Assembly: GCF_021191695.1 (NCBI RefSeq)
Contig: NZ_JAIWPT010000009.1
Span: 62,001 to 126,000 of the forward strand
DNA from: Proluteimonas luteida
GTDB taxonomy: Bacteria; Pseudomonadota; Gammaproteobacteria; Xanthomonadales; Xanthomonadaceae
Reading direction: 5' to 3'
DNA: 64,000 nt
How positions within the stretch are numbered: the stretch's first letter is position 1; every line of letters begins with the position of its first letter. The notes beneath the pieces were generated by a model. The model was not told the origin of the DNA, made no database searches, and worked only from the letters and a program-made list of their open reading frames with translations. A program made the translations under genes and the position numbers. Below are positions 43,568 to 52,613 of the stretch, piece by piece.

Positions 43568-46330
43568 ATGCGCAAATGGATCCGGCGGCTGCTGGCCGCC
43601 ATCGTCGTGCTCGTGCTGGCGGCGCTGCTCGGCGCATGGTGGCTGCTGCGCGGCAGCCTGCCGCAACTCGATGGCGAGCTCGCCCTGCCCGGCCTGTCCG
43701 CGCCGGCGACCGTCGCCCGTGACGCGCTGGGCGTGGTCACCATCGACGCCGACAACGAGACCGACGCGATGCGCGCGCTCGGCTACGTGCACGCGCAGGA
43801 GCGCTATTTCGAGATGGACCTGATGCGTCGCATGTCGGCCGGCGAGCTGTCGGCGCTGCTCGGCGAGCGCGCCCTGGAGACCGACCGCAGGCAGCGCGTC
43901 CACCGCATGCGCGCGCGGGTCGAGAACAGCCTTGCAGCCGTCGCCGGCGAGCGCCTGGCCCAGTTGCAGGCCTACACCGATGGCGTCAACGCCGGCCGCG
44001 AGGCGCTGCGCACGCGGCCCTGGCCCTACCTGCTGCTGCGCCAGCAGCCGCAGCCGTGGACCGCCGCCGATTCGGCGCTGGCCGGCTATGCGCTGTACTT
44101 CGACCTGCAGGACGCCGGCAACGCACGCGAACTGGCCCTGCATCGGCTCCGGGCCGAGCTGCCCACGCCGCTGTTCGCGCTGCTGACGCACGATGGCAGC
44201 AGCTGGGATGCGCCGCTGTTCGGCGCGGCGCGGGGCGACGCGGTGCTGCCGGACGCGGAGATGGTGGACCTGCGGGTGTTGCCGGGGGTGGTTGCGGGCG
44301 TGGGGGAAGTGGAAGTGGCCGCGGCGCAGGACGATGGCGATGCGTCCGGCCTTGTCCGCACGCCACCATCTGCGTTGCAGACGGTGCCCCTCTCTCGCGC
44401 GGCGCGGGAGAAAGGCGTCGGCGGGTCGCCTGCGGCTTGGGGAGCTGCCCTCTCTCCACCACCTGCTCTGCAGGTGGTCCCCCTCTCTCCCGCATCGCGG
44501 GAGAAAAGCGTCGGCGGGTCGCCTGCGGCTTGGGGAGCTGCCCTCTCTCCACCACCTGCTCCGCAGGTGGTCCCCCTCTCTCCCGCATCGCGGGAGAGAG
44601 GCGTCGGCGGGTCGCCTGCGGCGACCGATCTTAGGGGGGGCAGCAACAATTTCGCGGTGTCGGGGCGGCTCACCGACGGCCGCGCGATCGTCGCCGACGA
44701 CATGCACCTGGGCCTGCGCGCGCCCAACATCTGGTTCCGTGCGCGGCTGCGCTATGCCGATGCGCGTGCACCCGGCGGCCGCGTCGACGTCACCGGCTTC
44801 ACCCTGCCCGGCCTGCCGGCGGTCATCGTCGGCAGCAACACCCACGTCGCCTGGGGCTTCACCAACAGCTACGGCGACTATCTCGACTGGCAGCGCGTGC
44901 GGCCCTGCACGGGCGAAACCCAGGGCACGGGCGACTGCACCCCACTGGTCGGCCACAGCGAGCGTATCGAAGTCGCCGGCGGCAATGCGGAAACGCTCGA
45001 AGTCCGCGAGAGCGAATGGGGGCCGGTGCTGCACGAGGAACCCGACGGCAGCGCGCTCGCGCTGCGCTGGGTCGCGCATCTGCCCGGCGCGCTGGACTTC
45101 GGCCTCGCCGACCTGGCCCATGCCCGCGACCTCGACGACGCACTGGCCATCGCCGACCGGGCCGCGATCCCCACCCAGAACCTGCTCGTCGGCGACCGCC
45201 GCGGCCAGATCGCCTGGCGCCTGGTCGGCCCGCTTCCGGTGCGTAGCGCGGGCTGCGACGGGCGCGGGGTGTCGCGTCCACCGTCCGACGACGCGGCGAC
45301 GGACCCGGGCGGCTCCGCGGCACTGCCGGCCTGCGCGCCGTGGTCCATCGCCACCGACCGCTCCCCGCTGCTGCGCTCGCCGACCGCCGACCGCCTGTGG
45401 ACCGCCAACAGCCGCGTCGTCGATGGCGCGGACTTCGATCGCATCGGCGACGGCGGCGCCGCGCTCGGCGCCCGCGCGCAGCAGATCCGCAACGCGCTCT
45501 TCGCCCGCGAACGCTTCACTGAGCAGGACCTGCTCGACATCCAGCTCGACGACCGCGCGGTATTGATGACGCGCTGGTGGGAACTGCTGGGCGACATCGC
45601 GCAGCAGGCCGATACCGATACCGCGCCGGCCCTGCACGCGCTCGCCGACGCCGCCACGCAGTGGAGCGGCCACGCCAGCATCGATTCCGTCGGCTACCGG
45701 CTGGTCCGCGCATGGCGGCTCGCCGTCCACGAACGCATCGCCGCCGGCCTGACCGCACCCGCACAGGCCGCACTCGGCGACGACTTCGCCCTGCCCGACC
45801 TGCCCAACTTCGAAGGCGTCGCCTGGCCCCTGGTCGAACAGCGGCCCGCGCACCTGCTGCCGCGCCGCTTCGCCTGCGCACCGCAGGCCGGCAACGGCGC
45901 CTGCGTCGAGACCGGTGACGGCTGGCTGGCGCTGTTCGAGGATGCGGCGCGTCAGGTCCGCGACGGGTTCGCTGGACAAGGACCGCTGACCGGACGCACC
46001 TGGGGCGAACGCAACACCGCCGCGATCTGCCATCCGCTGGCCGGCGCGATTCCGCTGATCGGCAAGCGCGCCCTGTGCATGCCAGCCGATCCACTGCCCG
46101 GCGACGGCATGATGCCCCGCGTGCAGGGCCCCGGATTCGGCGCCTCGCAACGCATGGTCGTCGCGCCCGGCTTCGAGGCGGACGGCATCACCCACATGCC
46201 GGGCGGCCAGAGCGGGCACCCGCTGTCGCCATTCTGGGGCGCCGGCCACGAAGACTGGGCCCAAGGCCGCCCGTCGCCGTTCCTGCCCGGCAGCGCGGTG
46301 CACACGATGCAGTTGCTGCCGGGCGGGTAG
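43568..46330 (+). CDS. Penicillin/AHL acylase family Ntn-hydrolase with repeat-expanded spacer
   Basis: A 920-residue precursor with a membrane anchor or signal (about 8-30), an alpha-chain region (VARDALGVVTIDADNETDAM, GYVHAQERYFEMDLMRRM) and a beta-chain that would start at Ser359 in GGSNNFAVSG, the N-terminal nucleophile after autocleavage. Beta-chain landmarks include FTLPGLPAVIVGSNTHVAWG and SGHPLSPFWGAGHEDW. Between the chains, residues about 272-352 are encoded by 2.6 copies of a 93-bp DNA repeat. Family members hydrolyse amides such as beta-lactams, acyl-homoserine lactones or lipopeptide side chains; the substrate here is unknown. Confidence 0.9.
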   Translation: MRKWIRRLLAAIVVLVLAALLGAWWLLRGSLPQLDGELALPGLSAPATVARDALGVVTIDADNETDAMRALGYVHAQERYFEMDLMRRMSAGELSALLGERALETDRRQRVHRMRARVENSLAAVAGERLAQLQAYTDGVNAGREALRTRPWPYLLLRQQPQPWTAADSALAGYALYFDLQDAGNARELALHRLRAELPTPLFALLTHDGSSWDAPLFGAARGDAVLPDAEMVDLRVLPGVVAGVGEVEVAAAQDDGDASGLVRTPPSALQTVPLSRAAREKGVGGSPAAWGAALSPPPALQVVPLSPASREKSVGGSPAAWGAALSPPPAPQVVPLSPASRERGVGGSPAATDLRGGSNNFAVSGRLTDGRAIVADDMHLGLRAPNIWFRARLRYADARAPGGRVDVTGFTLPGLPAVIVGSNTHVAWGFTNSYGDYLDWQRVRPCTGETQGTGDCTPLVGHSERIEVAGGNAETLEVRESEWGPVLHEEPDGSALALRWVAHLPGALDFGLADLAHARDLDDALAIADRAAIPTQNLLVGDRRGQIAWRLVGPLPVRSAGCDGRGVSRPPSDDAATDPGGSAALPACAPWSIATDRSPLLRSPTADRLWTANSRVVDGADFDRIGDGGAALGARAQQIRNALFARERFTEQDLLDIQLDDRAVLMTRWWELLGDIAQQADTDTAPALHALADAATQWSGHASIDSVGYRLVRAWRLAVHERIAAGLTAPAQAALGDDFALPDLPNFEGVAWPLVEQRPAHLLPRRFACAPQAGNGACVETGDGWLALFEDAARQVRDGFAGQGPLTGRTWGERNTAAICHPLAGAIPLIGKRALCMPADPLPGDGMMPRVQGPGFGASQRMVVAPGFEADGITHMPGGQSGHPLSPFWGAGHEDWAQGRPSPFLPGSAVHTMQLLPGG
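44381..44622 (+). repeat. In-frame 93-bp tandem repeat inside the acylase gene
   Basis: Three copies start at 44381, 44474 and 44567; the first two are complete (93 bp, 31 codons) and the third stops at about 44622. Each encodes VVPLSPASREK then VGGSPAAWGAALSPPPA. At DNA level the unit contains inverted repeats (CTCTCCCGC and GCGGGAGA; CCACCTGC and GCAGGTGG) like the intergenic palindromes elsewhere in the window. Its length is a multiple of three, so the frame is kept. Confidence 0.9.
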
Positions 46331-46395
46331 ACCCGGGCCGCAAACGTCGCGCCCTCCGGCGGATGGCGGCGGGCAAGATCCAACCCGGAGGGCCG

Positions 46396-47019
46396 CTATT
46401 CCAGCGGCCCCTGCCAGTGCGTGCCGTACAGGCCGGCTTCCATCCGCGCCGCCGGCCGCACCCGGAACACCACGCTGATGCGCTCGCCGAGCGCGCGCGT
46501 CGTCTTGGGGATGCCATGTTCGTGGGTCAGCTGCGACGCATGGCTCATCGCCAGCACGCTGCCCGGCGCCAGCTCGACCGGCAGCGCCTTCGCGCCATCC
46601 GCCTTCGCCCGGATGTTCATGCGCCGCGGCGCGCCCAGCGACAGCAGTGCGATCGGATGTCCCGGCACCAGCGTGTGCAGCTTGTCGTGATGCATCGCCA
46701 CGCTGTCGCGGCCGTCGCGATACAGATTGAGTCCCGCCGTGTTGTACGGCGCCGGTGCCAGGCCCTGCACGGCGGCGAGCATCGCGTCGAGCGGCAGCTC
46801 AGGCGGCAGCGCATCCAGCCGGTACGACGCCAGCAACCGCGGCACCGCCACCACCCGGTCGTACATCGGCCGCTGCTGCGCCTCCCACTGCACCGACGCG
46901 CGCAGCAGGCGGAACCAGCCATCGGCCGTCGCCGCATCGACGACATCCGGCCAGTAGCGGATGCCGCCTTCGGCGTCTTCGGCCAGTTGCCGGACGGTGG
47001 CGGCGGAGAACAGATCCAT
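46396..47019 (-). CDS. alkB: AlkB-family 2-oxoglutarate/Fe(II) dioxygenase
   Basis: Repairs N-alkylated bases by oxidative demethylation. The 207-residue protein has the iron facial triad His110-x-Asp112 (MHHDK) with a distal His at 166 or 168 (LTHEHGIPK), and the 2OG-binding Arg residues 180 and 186 (GERISVVFR). The NLYRDGRD segment matches the substrate-lid region of ALKBH2/3-like enzymes. Start at the ATG at 47019. No ada or alkA gene is adjacent. Confidence 0.93.
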   Translation of the reverse strand: MDLFSAATVRQLAEDAEGGIRYWPDVVDAATADGWFRLLRASVQWEAQQRPMYDRVVAVPRLLASYRLDALPPELPLDAMLAAVQGLAPAPYNTAGLNLYRDGRDSVAMHHDKLHTLVPGHPIALLSLGAPRRMNIRAKADGAKALPVELAPGSVLAMSHASQLTHEHGIPKTTRALGERISVVFRVRPAARMEAGLYGTHWQGPLE

Positions 47020-47101
47020 GTGGATCAGATGGGGGTCGGCCGGGGCGATGTCCAGCGGGGATCCGGTGATCGACACGCGCTGCCGAAGAGCGCATGCCCT
47101 C

Positions 47102-47694
47102 CTATTCGAGGGCAAGTTCGCGGCGCAGCGCCGCGACGTGGGCACGGCCCACGGGCAGTTCCGCGCCGCCGGCCAGGACCAGCCAGTAACGGCTGCCGGA
47201 ACCCGCATGCAGGGTGCGGACATGGCGCAGGTTGACCAGATAGGATCGGTGGCAGCGCACGAAATCGGGCGGCAGCACGGCGGTCAGCGCGGCCAAGGAT
47301 TTTGTCGTGCAGTTCGCTGCGGCCGTCGAGCATGCGCAGCTCGCTGTAGTCGCCGTCGGCGCGGATCCACAGCACGCCCGCCAATTCGACGAGTGCCGTG
47401 CCCTGTGCACGCCAGATGCCGAGGTAGCGGGCGCTGCCTGCGCGGTAGCGCCTCGCGTCGAGCAGGCGGTCGAGGGCCAGGCCGAGGCGCTCGCGCGTGA
47501 ACGGCTTGGGGACGAAATCCAGTACGCCATGCTCGAAGGCCTGCAGCGCGCGCTCGCGATGGGCCGAGACCACGATGCAGTGGTAGCGTCCGGCCACCAC
47601 GCGCCGCGCAGGTCGAAACCGTCCTCGCCACCCAGGTTCAGGTCCAGCAGCAGGCCGTCGTAGACGTTGCGCTGGAGCCGGTCGCCGGCCGAGG
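47102..47694 (-). pseudogene. LytTR-type response regulator remnant, 5'-truncated with two frameshifts
   Basis: The remains of a LytTR/AlgR-like regulator on the minus strand. The receiver begins only at VYDGLLLDLNLGGEDGFDL; strand 1 with its acidic pair is missing. Near 47600-47612 the frame changes to one reading VVAGRYHCIVVSAHRERALQ and PKPFTRERLGLALDRLLDA. At a run of four T at 47300-47303 it shifts back, giving SLAALTAVLPPDFVRCHRSY LVNL and an intact C-terminus. No partner sensor kinase is adjacent. Its 5' break coincides with that of the hydrolase fragment on the other strand. Confidence 0.8.
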
Positions 47695-48304
47695 TCTGAT
47701 GGCGGAGATCGTGCTGGCGATGCGCGAGCAGATCGGCGAGTTCCGTGCCATGCCGCTGGCGATGGAGGTGGCATCCGGCCAGAGCCCGCAGCGCCGTGCC
47801 CTGGTCGAAGCGCAAGCGCGCGACAGCCTGTTCGGCGATGCGATCAACTTCCCGTTCCCCATGCTCGGCGACGGCCTCGGGCTCGTCGACCTCGGCGGGG
47901 CGTTCCGTGCGCCGTTGCACAGCGACGTGCCGGCACTGTTCGTCAGCGGCACGCTCGATGGCCGCACGCCGCCGGCGAACGCGCAGGCGCTGCTGCCAGG
48001 TTTCAGCGACGGCAGGCAGCTGCTGGCGCGCAATGCCAGCCATGACGACGAGCTGTGGCTTGGTCATCCGGACATTGCCGGGCACATCGCCGACTTCCTC
48101 GCCGGCCGTCCAATGGACGATGCGGTGCTGGAGGTGCCGTCGCCGACGTTTGCCACAAGCAAGTCCGACCTGTTGCTGTCGGCGCTCGGTATCGGCCGGG
48201 CGACGGTGTTTGCCACGTTGGCGGCGGTGGTGGGCCTTCTGCTCGCAGTGGCGCTTTGGAGGCGCCGGCGGCGCAAGTCACGGCGCCAGCGGGATGATGC
48301 GTGA
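47690..48304 (+). pseudogene. Alpha/beta hydrolase fragment, C-terminal part only
   Basis: About 205 codons matching the end of an alpha/beta hydrolase (peptidase of the TAP type): DVPALFVSGTLDGRTPPANA contains the conserved Asp, and ARNASHDDELW contains the catalytic His. The nucleophile elbow and the first half are absent. A single membrane helix lies at the C-terminus (LGIGRATVFATLAAVVGLLLAVAL). The ATG at 47699 is not a credible native start. It begins at the same spot where the divergent LytTR remnant ends. Confidence 0.75.
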
Positions 48305-48515
48305 CCGGCAGCGACGACACCACCGCGGAATCAGAACGGTGTCGACACCGCATGACGCAACAGCCCGCGAAAAAGCGTGTTCGCCGACTCCCGGGGACCT
48401 CGATCTCAGGTCGGGACACTCGCGAATCCGCAACGCCGCGCACGCCGACCGCGTGGGCCGAGTGGGCCCGACAAGGCCGGGACGGCCGCCTTCCCGGTCA
48501 TCGGTGAAGGCCACG

Positions 48516-48538
48516 AAAAACCCCGCATGACGCGGGGT
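48516..48538 (-). terminator. Intrinsic terminator of fabV
   Basis: ACCCCGC and GCGGGGT arms with a 5-nt loop; on the minus strand the stem is followed by TTTT. It lies 32 bp after the fabV stop. The 48305-48515 stretch holds no gene, only a decayed palindrome of the GTAGGTCGG type around 48440-48475. Confidence 0.85.
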
Positions 48539-48569
48539 TCTTCATGGCGACGGCAGCACCGCGCCGACC

Positions 48570-49781
48570 TCAGTCGCGCAATTCCACCACGTCGAATCCG
48601 GCCACCGGGTCGACCTCGGCGTCGTAGTCCACGTCGTCGCGCTCGAAGCCGAACAGCTTGAGGAACTCGTGCTTGTAGCTGGCGTAGTCGGTCAGCGCGA
48701 ACAGGTTGTCGGTGGTGACCTGCGGCCAGATCGCCTTGCACTCGGCCTGGACGTCGTCGCGCAGTTCCCAGTCGTCGAGGCGGTAGCGATGTTCGTCGTC
48801 GACGGCGCCCGGCTGGCCGTCGGCGCGGTACATGCGCTCGCGGAAAAGCCGGTCGAGCTGCTCGATGGTGCCTTCGTGCAGGCCCTTCTCCTTCATCACC
48901 TTGAAGACGATGGCGATGTACAGCGGCAGCACCGGGATCGCGGCGCTGGCCTGGGTGACGACGGACTTGAGCACGGCCACATTGGCGCCGCCGCCGGTGG
49001 CGGCAAGCGTCGCGTCGAGGCGGCGGGCGGTGGCGTCGAGGTCGGCCTTGGCCCGGCCCAGCGCGCCATGCCAGTAGATCGGCCAGGTGATCTCGGTGCC
49101 GATATAGCTGAAGGCGACGGTCTTCGCGTCGTCGGCCAGCACGCCCGCGTCGCGCAGCGCGTCGATCCACAGGGCCCAGTCCTGGCCGCCCATGACCGCG
49201 ACGGTGTCCTCGATCTCCTGTTCGGTGGCCGGCTCGATCGTGGCCTGGATGACCTGGTCCTTGTTGGTGTCGATCGCGGTCGAGGTATAGGCCTCGCCGA
49301 TCGGCTTGAGCGCGGAACGCTTGACCTCGCCGCTGTCCGGCAGCTTGCGCACCGGCGATGCCAGCGAATAGACGACGAGGTCGACCTTGCCGCCCATCTC
49401 GTCCCGGATCAGGTCGATGACCTGCCGGCGCGCGGCGTCGGAGAACGCGTCGCCGTTGATCGACCTGCTGTACAGGCCCTCGGCCTTGGCCAGCCGGTCG
49501 AACGCGGCCGCGTTGTACCAGCCGGCGGTACCGGGCTTCTTCTCGGTACCGAGCTTCTCGAAGAACACGCCGAGGGTGTCGGCGCCGAACCCGAACGCGG
49601 CGCTGATGCGCGCCGCCAGGCCGTAGCCGCTGGACGCGCCGATGACCAGCACCTTCTTCGGCCCGTCGCTGCGCTGTCCCTGCGCCCGGGTGGCCGCGAC
49701 CTGGTCGCGGACGTTGAGTTCGCAGCCGGTGGGATGCGTGGTGGTGCAGATGAAGCCGCGGACCTTGGGGTGGATGATCAC
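48570..49781 (-). CDS. fabV: Trans-2-enoyl-ACP/CoA reductase FabV
   Basis: NADH-dependent enoyl reductase of fatty-acid synthesis, intrinsically resistant to triclosan. The 403-residue length is typical. The nucleotide-binding loop [13 protein letters not shown] and the catalytic Tyr236-x8-Lys245 motif ([10 protein letters not shown]) are present at the canonical numbering. Xanthomonas oryzae FabV is a well-studied relative. Confidence 0.97.
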   Translation of the reverse strand: MIIHPKVRGFICTTTHPTGCELNVRDQVAATRAQGQRSDGPKKVLVIGASSGYGLAARISAAFGFGADTLGVFFEKLGTEKKPGTAGWYNAAAFDRLAKAEGLYSRSINGDAFSDAARRQVIDLIRDEMGGKVDLVVYSLASPVRKLPDSGEVKRSALKPIGEAYTSTAIDTNKDQVIQATIEPATEQEIEDTVAVMGGQDWALWIDALRDAGVLADDAKTVAFSYIGTEITWPIYWHGALGRAKADLDATARRLDATLAATGGGANVAVLKSVVTQASAAIPVLPLYIAIVFKVMKEKGLHEGTIEQLDRLFRERMYRADGQPGAVDDEHRYRLDDWELRDDVQAECKAIWPQVTTDNLFALTDYASYKHEFLKLFGFERDDVDYDAEVDPVAGFDVVELRD

Positions 49782-50011
49782 GGTGCGTGTCTCGTGGAGT
49801 GCGTTGGCGGCAAGTTTAAGGCCAACGCGCCGTCCGCCCCGTACGGGGGGCGATGGTGCGGGCGATGGCGATGCGTGCCCCGCGCGCTTTCGCGCATCCC
49901 CCGCCCGCTTTCGCGATTGACAGCACGTGGACGAGCGGATGAACTGTGTCCGCCAGTCCGTCCGGCACTTGCCGACACTCGCCTCCCTATTTTTTTTACG
50001 GACATCGCCGC

Positions 50012-50560
50012 ATGGCTTCCCGCTGGACCGATTCCCCGCAACGCTATGGCCTGGTCACCCGCCTGCTGCACTGGAGCATGGCCGCGCTGTTCGCGTGGCA
50101 ATTCCTCGGCATGGGCGTGAAGCTGCTGCTCGGCCGGCACGCCGTGACCGCGTTCTTCGTCGGTACCCACAAGCCCGTCGGCACGCTGCTGATGCTGCTG
50201 ATCCTGCTGCGCGGCGCATGGGGCCTGTCGCAGTGGCGCAACCGCCCCCCGCACCCGCCGACGCTGGTCGGCCGCCTCGCGGTGGCCGGGCATGCCGTGC
50301 TGTATGCGCTGATGTTCTACGTGCCGGCCGTCGCGCTGCTGCGCGAGTACGGCAGCGGGCGCGGCTTCGCGCCGTGGGGCATCCCGCTGTTCCCGGCGAC
50401 CGGGGAGCAGGTCGCCTGGATGCTGGCGCCGGCGAACCTGTCGCACGGCGTACTGGCCTGGACCCTGCTCGCGCTCGTCGCGGGCCACGTGGCGATGGTG
50501 GCGGTGCACCAGTGGTGGTGGCGCGACGCGACGCTGGCGCGGATGTCCGGGCGCCTGTAG
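50012..50560 (+). CDS. Cytochrome b561 family protein
   Basis: A small di-haem membrane protein thought to pass electrons between quinol and superoxide or periplasmic partners. The 182-residue protein has four predicted helices with candidate haem-ligand histidines in TRLLHWSMA (His20), GTHKPVG (His52), AGHAVLY and [10 protein letters not shown]. The ATG at 50012 was chosen because [13 protein letters not shown] matches family starts. Convergent with asnB, 19 bp apart. Confidence 0.9.
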   Translation: MASRWTDSPQRYGLVTRLLHWSMAALFAWQFLGMGVKLLLGRHAVTAFFVGTHKPVGTLLMLLILLRGAWGLSQWRNRPPHPPTLVGRLAVAGHAVLYALMFYVPAVALLREYGSGRGFAPWGIPLFPATGEQVAWMLAPANLSHGVLAWTLLALVAGHVAMVAVHQWWWRDATLARMSGRL

Positions 50561-50579
50561 GCCGCGTCGCGCCGCCGGC

Positions 50580-52307
50580 TCAGGCGGCGACCGCGGCGTT
50601 GTGCACCCCGGCGATCGCGCGCCCCGATGGATCCGCCGCGCCGGCGAACGCGGCGTCCCAGGCGATCGCGGCCGGCGACGAACACGCGATCGACTTGCCG
50701 CCCGGCACGGTCTCGGCCGCGGCCGGCGTCGGGAACGCCTGCTCGAACAGGCTGCGGTAGTAGTACGCCTCCTTGGTCTGCGGCGGGTTGTGCGGGAAGC
50801 GGCGCGCGGCCGCGGCCAGTTCACGGTCGCTGACCTGGGCCTCGGCATGCGCCTTCAATCCGTCGATCCAGCCATAGCCGACGCCGTCACTGAACTGCTC
50901 CTTCTGCCGCCACAGGATCTCCTCGGGCAGGTAGCCCTCGAAGGCCGCGCGCAGCACGGCCTTCTCCATGCGGCGGCGGTCGTCGGCCCTGTCGATCATC
51001 TTGTGCCGGGCGTCCATGCGCATCGCCACGTCGAGGAACTCGACGTCGAGGAACGGCACGCGCGGCTCGACGCCCCAGGCCATCATCGACTTGTTGGCGC
51101 GCAGGCAGTCGTAGTTGTGCAGCGCGTCGAGCTTGCGGATCAGTTCGTCGTGGAACTCGCGCGCGTCCGGTGCCTTGTGGAAGTACAGGTAGCCGCCGAA
51201 GATCTCGTCGCTGCCCTCGCCCGACAGCACCATCTTGACGCCCATCGCCTTGATCCGGCGCGCCAGCAGGAACATCGGCGTCGAGGCGCGGATCGTGGTG
51301 ACGTCGTAGGTCTCGATGTGGCGGATGACGTCGGGCAGCGCGTCGAGGCCTTCCTCGAATGTGTACTCGAAGCCGTGGTGCACGGTGCCCAGCGCCTTGC
51401 CGGCGACCTCGGCCGCGGCCAGGTCCGGCGAGCCGGTCAGGCCGATCGCGAACGAATGCAGGCGCGGCCACCAGGCCTCGGTGGCGTCGTTCTCCTCGAT
51501 GCGGTGGCGCGCGTAGCGCGCCGCGACCGCGGCCACAAGCGAGGAATCCAGGCCGCCGGACAACAGCACGCCATAGGGCACGTCGGTCATCAGCTGGCGG
51601 TGCACGGCGCGTTCGAAGGCCTCGCGCAGTTCCTGCGGCGTGACGTCGACGTCCGCCACGGCGTCGTAGTCGCGCCACGGCCGGGTGTAGTAGCGGCGGA
51701 GCGCGGAGCCTGCGCCGCTGCCGTCGTCCAGCGCGCTGTCGTAGACATGCCCCGGCGGGAACTGCGCGACGTCCGCGCAGGTGTCTGCCAGCGACTTCAT
51801 CTCCGAGGCCACGCGCAGGCGGCCCTCGCGGTCGTGGCCCCAGTACAGCGGCACCACACCGATCGGGTCGCGGGCGATGATCGCGCGGCCGCGCGCCCTG
51901 TCCCACAGCGCGAACGCGAAGATGCCGTTGAGGCGCTGCAGGAACGCGCCCGGCCCCTGCGGATCGTCGGCGCTCTCGCGGTACAGCGCGTTGATGACCT
52001 CGCAGTCGGACTCGGTCTGGAAGGCGTAGGGCCCGGCAAGCGCCTGCTTCAGCTCGCGATGGTTGTAGATCTCGCCGTTGACCGCGAGCGCGAGTGCGCC
52101 GTCGTCGGACAGCAGCGGCTGCGACCCGCCGGCCGGGTCGACGATCGCCAGGCGCTCGTGCACCAGGATCGCGCCGTCATCGACGTAGACCCCGCTCCAG
52201 TCCGGCCCGCGATGCCGCTGCCGCTGCGACAGTTCCAGCGACTGGCGGCGCAGCGCGCCAAGGTCGTCGCCCGGTTGCAGGCCGAAGATGCCGAAGATCG
52301 AACACAT
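50580..52307 (-). CDS. asnB: Asparagine synthase B (glutamine-hydrolysing)
   Basis: Makes asparagine from aspartate, ATP and glutamine. The 575-residue protein starts MCSIFG, with Cys2 as the glutaminase nucleophile after Met removal; RHRGPDWSG and NGEIYNHREL complete the Ntn domain. The synthetase domain has the pyrophosphate loop SGGLDSS (250-256) and EGSDEIFGGYLYFHKAP. A strong AGGAG lies before the ATG at 52307. The 5' leader holds an Asn-rich leader ORF and an intrinsic terminator, so expression is probably set by Asn-tRNA supply. Confidence 0.97.
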   Translation of the reverse strand: MCSIFGIFGLQPGDDLGALRRQSLELSQRQRHRGPDWSGVYVDDGAILVHERLAIVDPAGGSQPLLSDDGALALAVNGEIYNHRELKQALAGPYAFQTESDCEVINALYRESADDPQGPGAFLQRLNGIFAFALWDRARGRAIIARDPIGVVPLYWGHDREGRLRVASEMKSLADTCADVAQFPPGHVYDSALDDGSGAGSALRRYYTRPWRDYDAVADVDVTPQELREAFERAVHRQLMTDVPYGVLLSGGLDSSLVAAVAARYARHRIEENDATEAWWPRLHSFAIGLTGSPDLAAAEVAGKALGTVHHGFEYTFEEGLDALPDVIRHIETYDVTTIRASTPMFLLARRIKAMGVKMVLSGEGSDEIFGGYLYFHKAPDAREFHDELIRKLDALHNYDCLRANKSMMAWGVEPRVPFLDVEFLDVAMRMDARHKMIDRADDRRRMEKAVLRAAFEGYLPEEILWRQKEQFSDGVGYGWIDGLKAHAEAQVSDRELAAAARRFPHNPPQTKEAYYYRSLFEQAFPTPAAAETVPGGKSIACSSPAAIAWDAAFAGAADPSGRAIAGVHNAAVAA

Positions 52308-52369
52308 GGGGGGAACTCCTGGTTGGATGGCGCGGGTTGTGTGGCGGAAACGGCTGCGCGGGGACGCAC

Positions 52370-52399
52370 AAAAAAACCCGCATCGACCGATGCGGGTTT
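52370..52399 (-). terminator. Attenuator terminator in the asnB leader
   Basis: On the minus strand AAACCCGCATCG pairs with CGATGCGGGTTT around a 2-nt centre (12 bp, effective loop larger) and is followed by seven T. It stands 62 bp before the asnB start, so transcription would stop before the gene unless the stem is prevented. Its 5' arm includes CCGCATCGG, the exact complement of CCGATGCGG (52453-52445) inside the leader ORF. Confidence 0.9.
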
Positions 52400-52426
52400 C
52401 GAGTGTCCTGGCGCTTGTCGCTGGAT

Positions 52427-52519
52427 CTACGCCTGGTCGCACGTCCGCATCGGCCGCGCGCGAGGATTCGCGCGCAGGTTGTTGCGATTGCGATTGTTGC
52501 TGGCGAAGACGGTCGACAT
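52427..52519 (-). CDS. Asn-rich leader peptide of asnB
   Basis: A 30-codon ORF (ATG at 52519, TAG at 52427) upstream of asnB. Asn occupies codons 8, 9, 11, 13, 14 and 18, with five in the seven-codon run NNRNRNN. Codons 23-25 encode the RNA segment CCGATGCGG, which can pair with the 5' arm of the downstream terminator; a GCGCGCGA/TCGCGCGC hairpin (52475-52456) lies just before it. A GGAG is only 1 nt from the ATG, so initiation may be weak, or use the in-frame GTG three codons upstream. The arrangement is that of classical leader-peptide attenuators. Confidence 0.8.
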   Translation of the reverse strand: MSTVFASNNRNRNNLRANPRARPMRTCDQA

Positions 52520-52613
52520 GCTCCGCACGCTAACGGCATCGGCCGCGTCGCGCAACCGTTTCGTGCGCAACCTGGGCGCCTATACTCGCGCGATCGTCCC
52601 GTCGAGGCCTCGC

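Noticed and set aside
47102..48085. A single intact 327-codon regulator gene
   Set aside because: Only the middle and the last part of this frame match a LytTR regulator; the section between 47300 and 47600 matches in another frame and the beginning is antisense to the hydrolase fragment.
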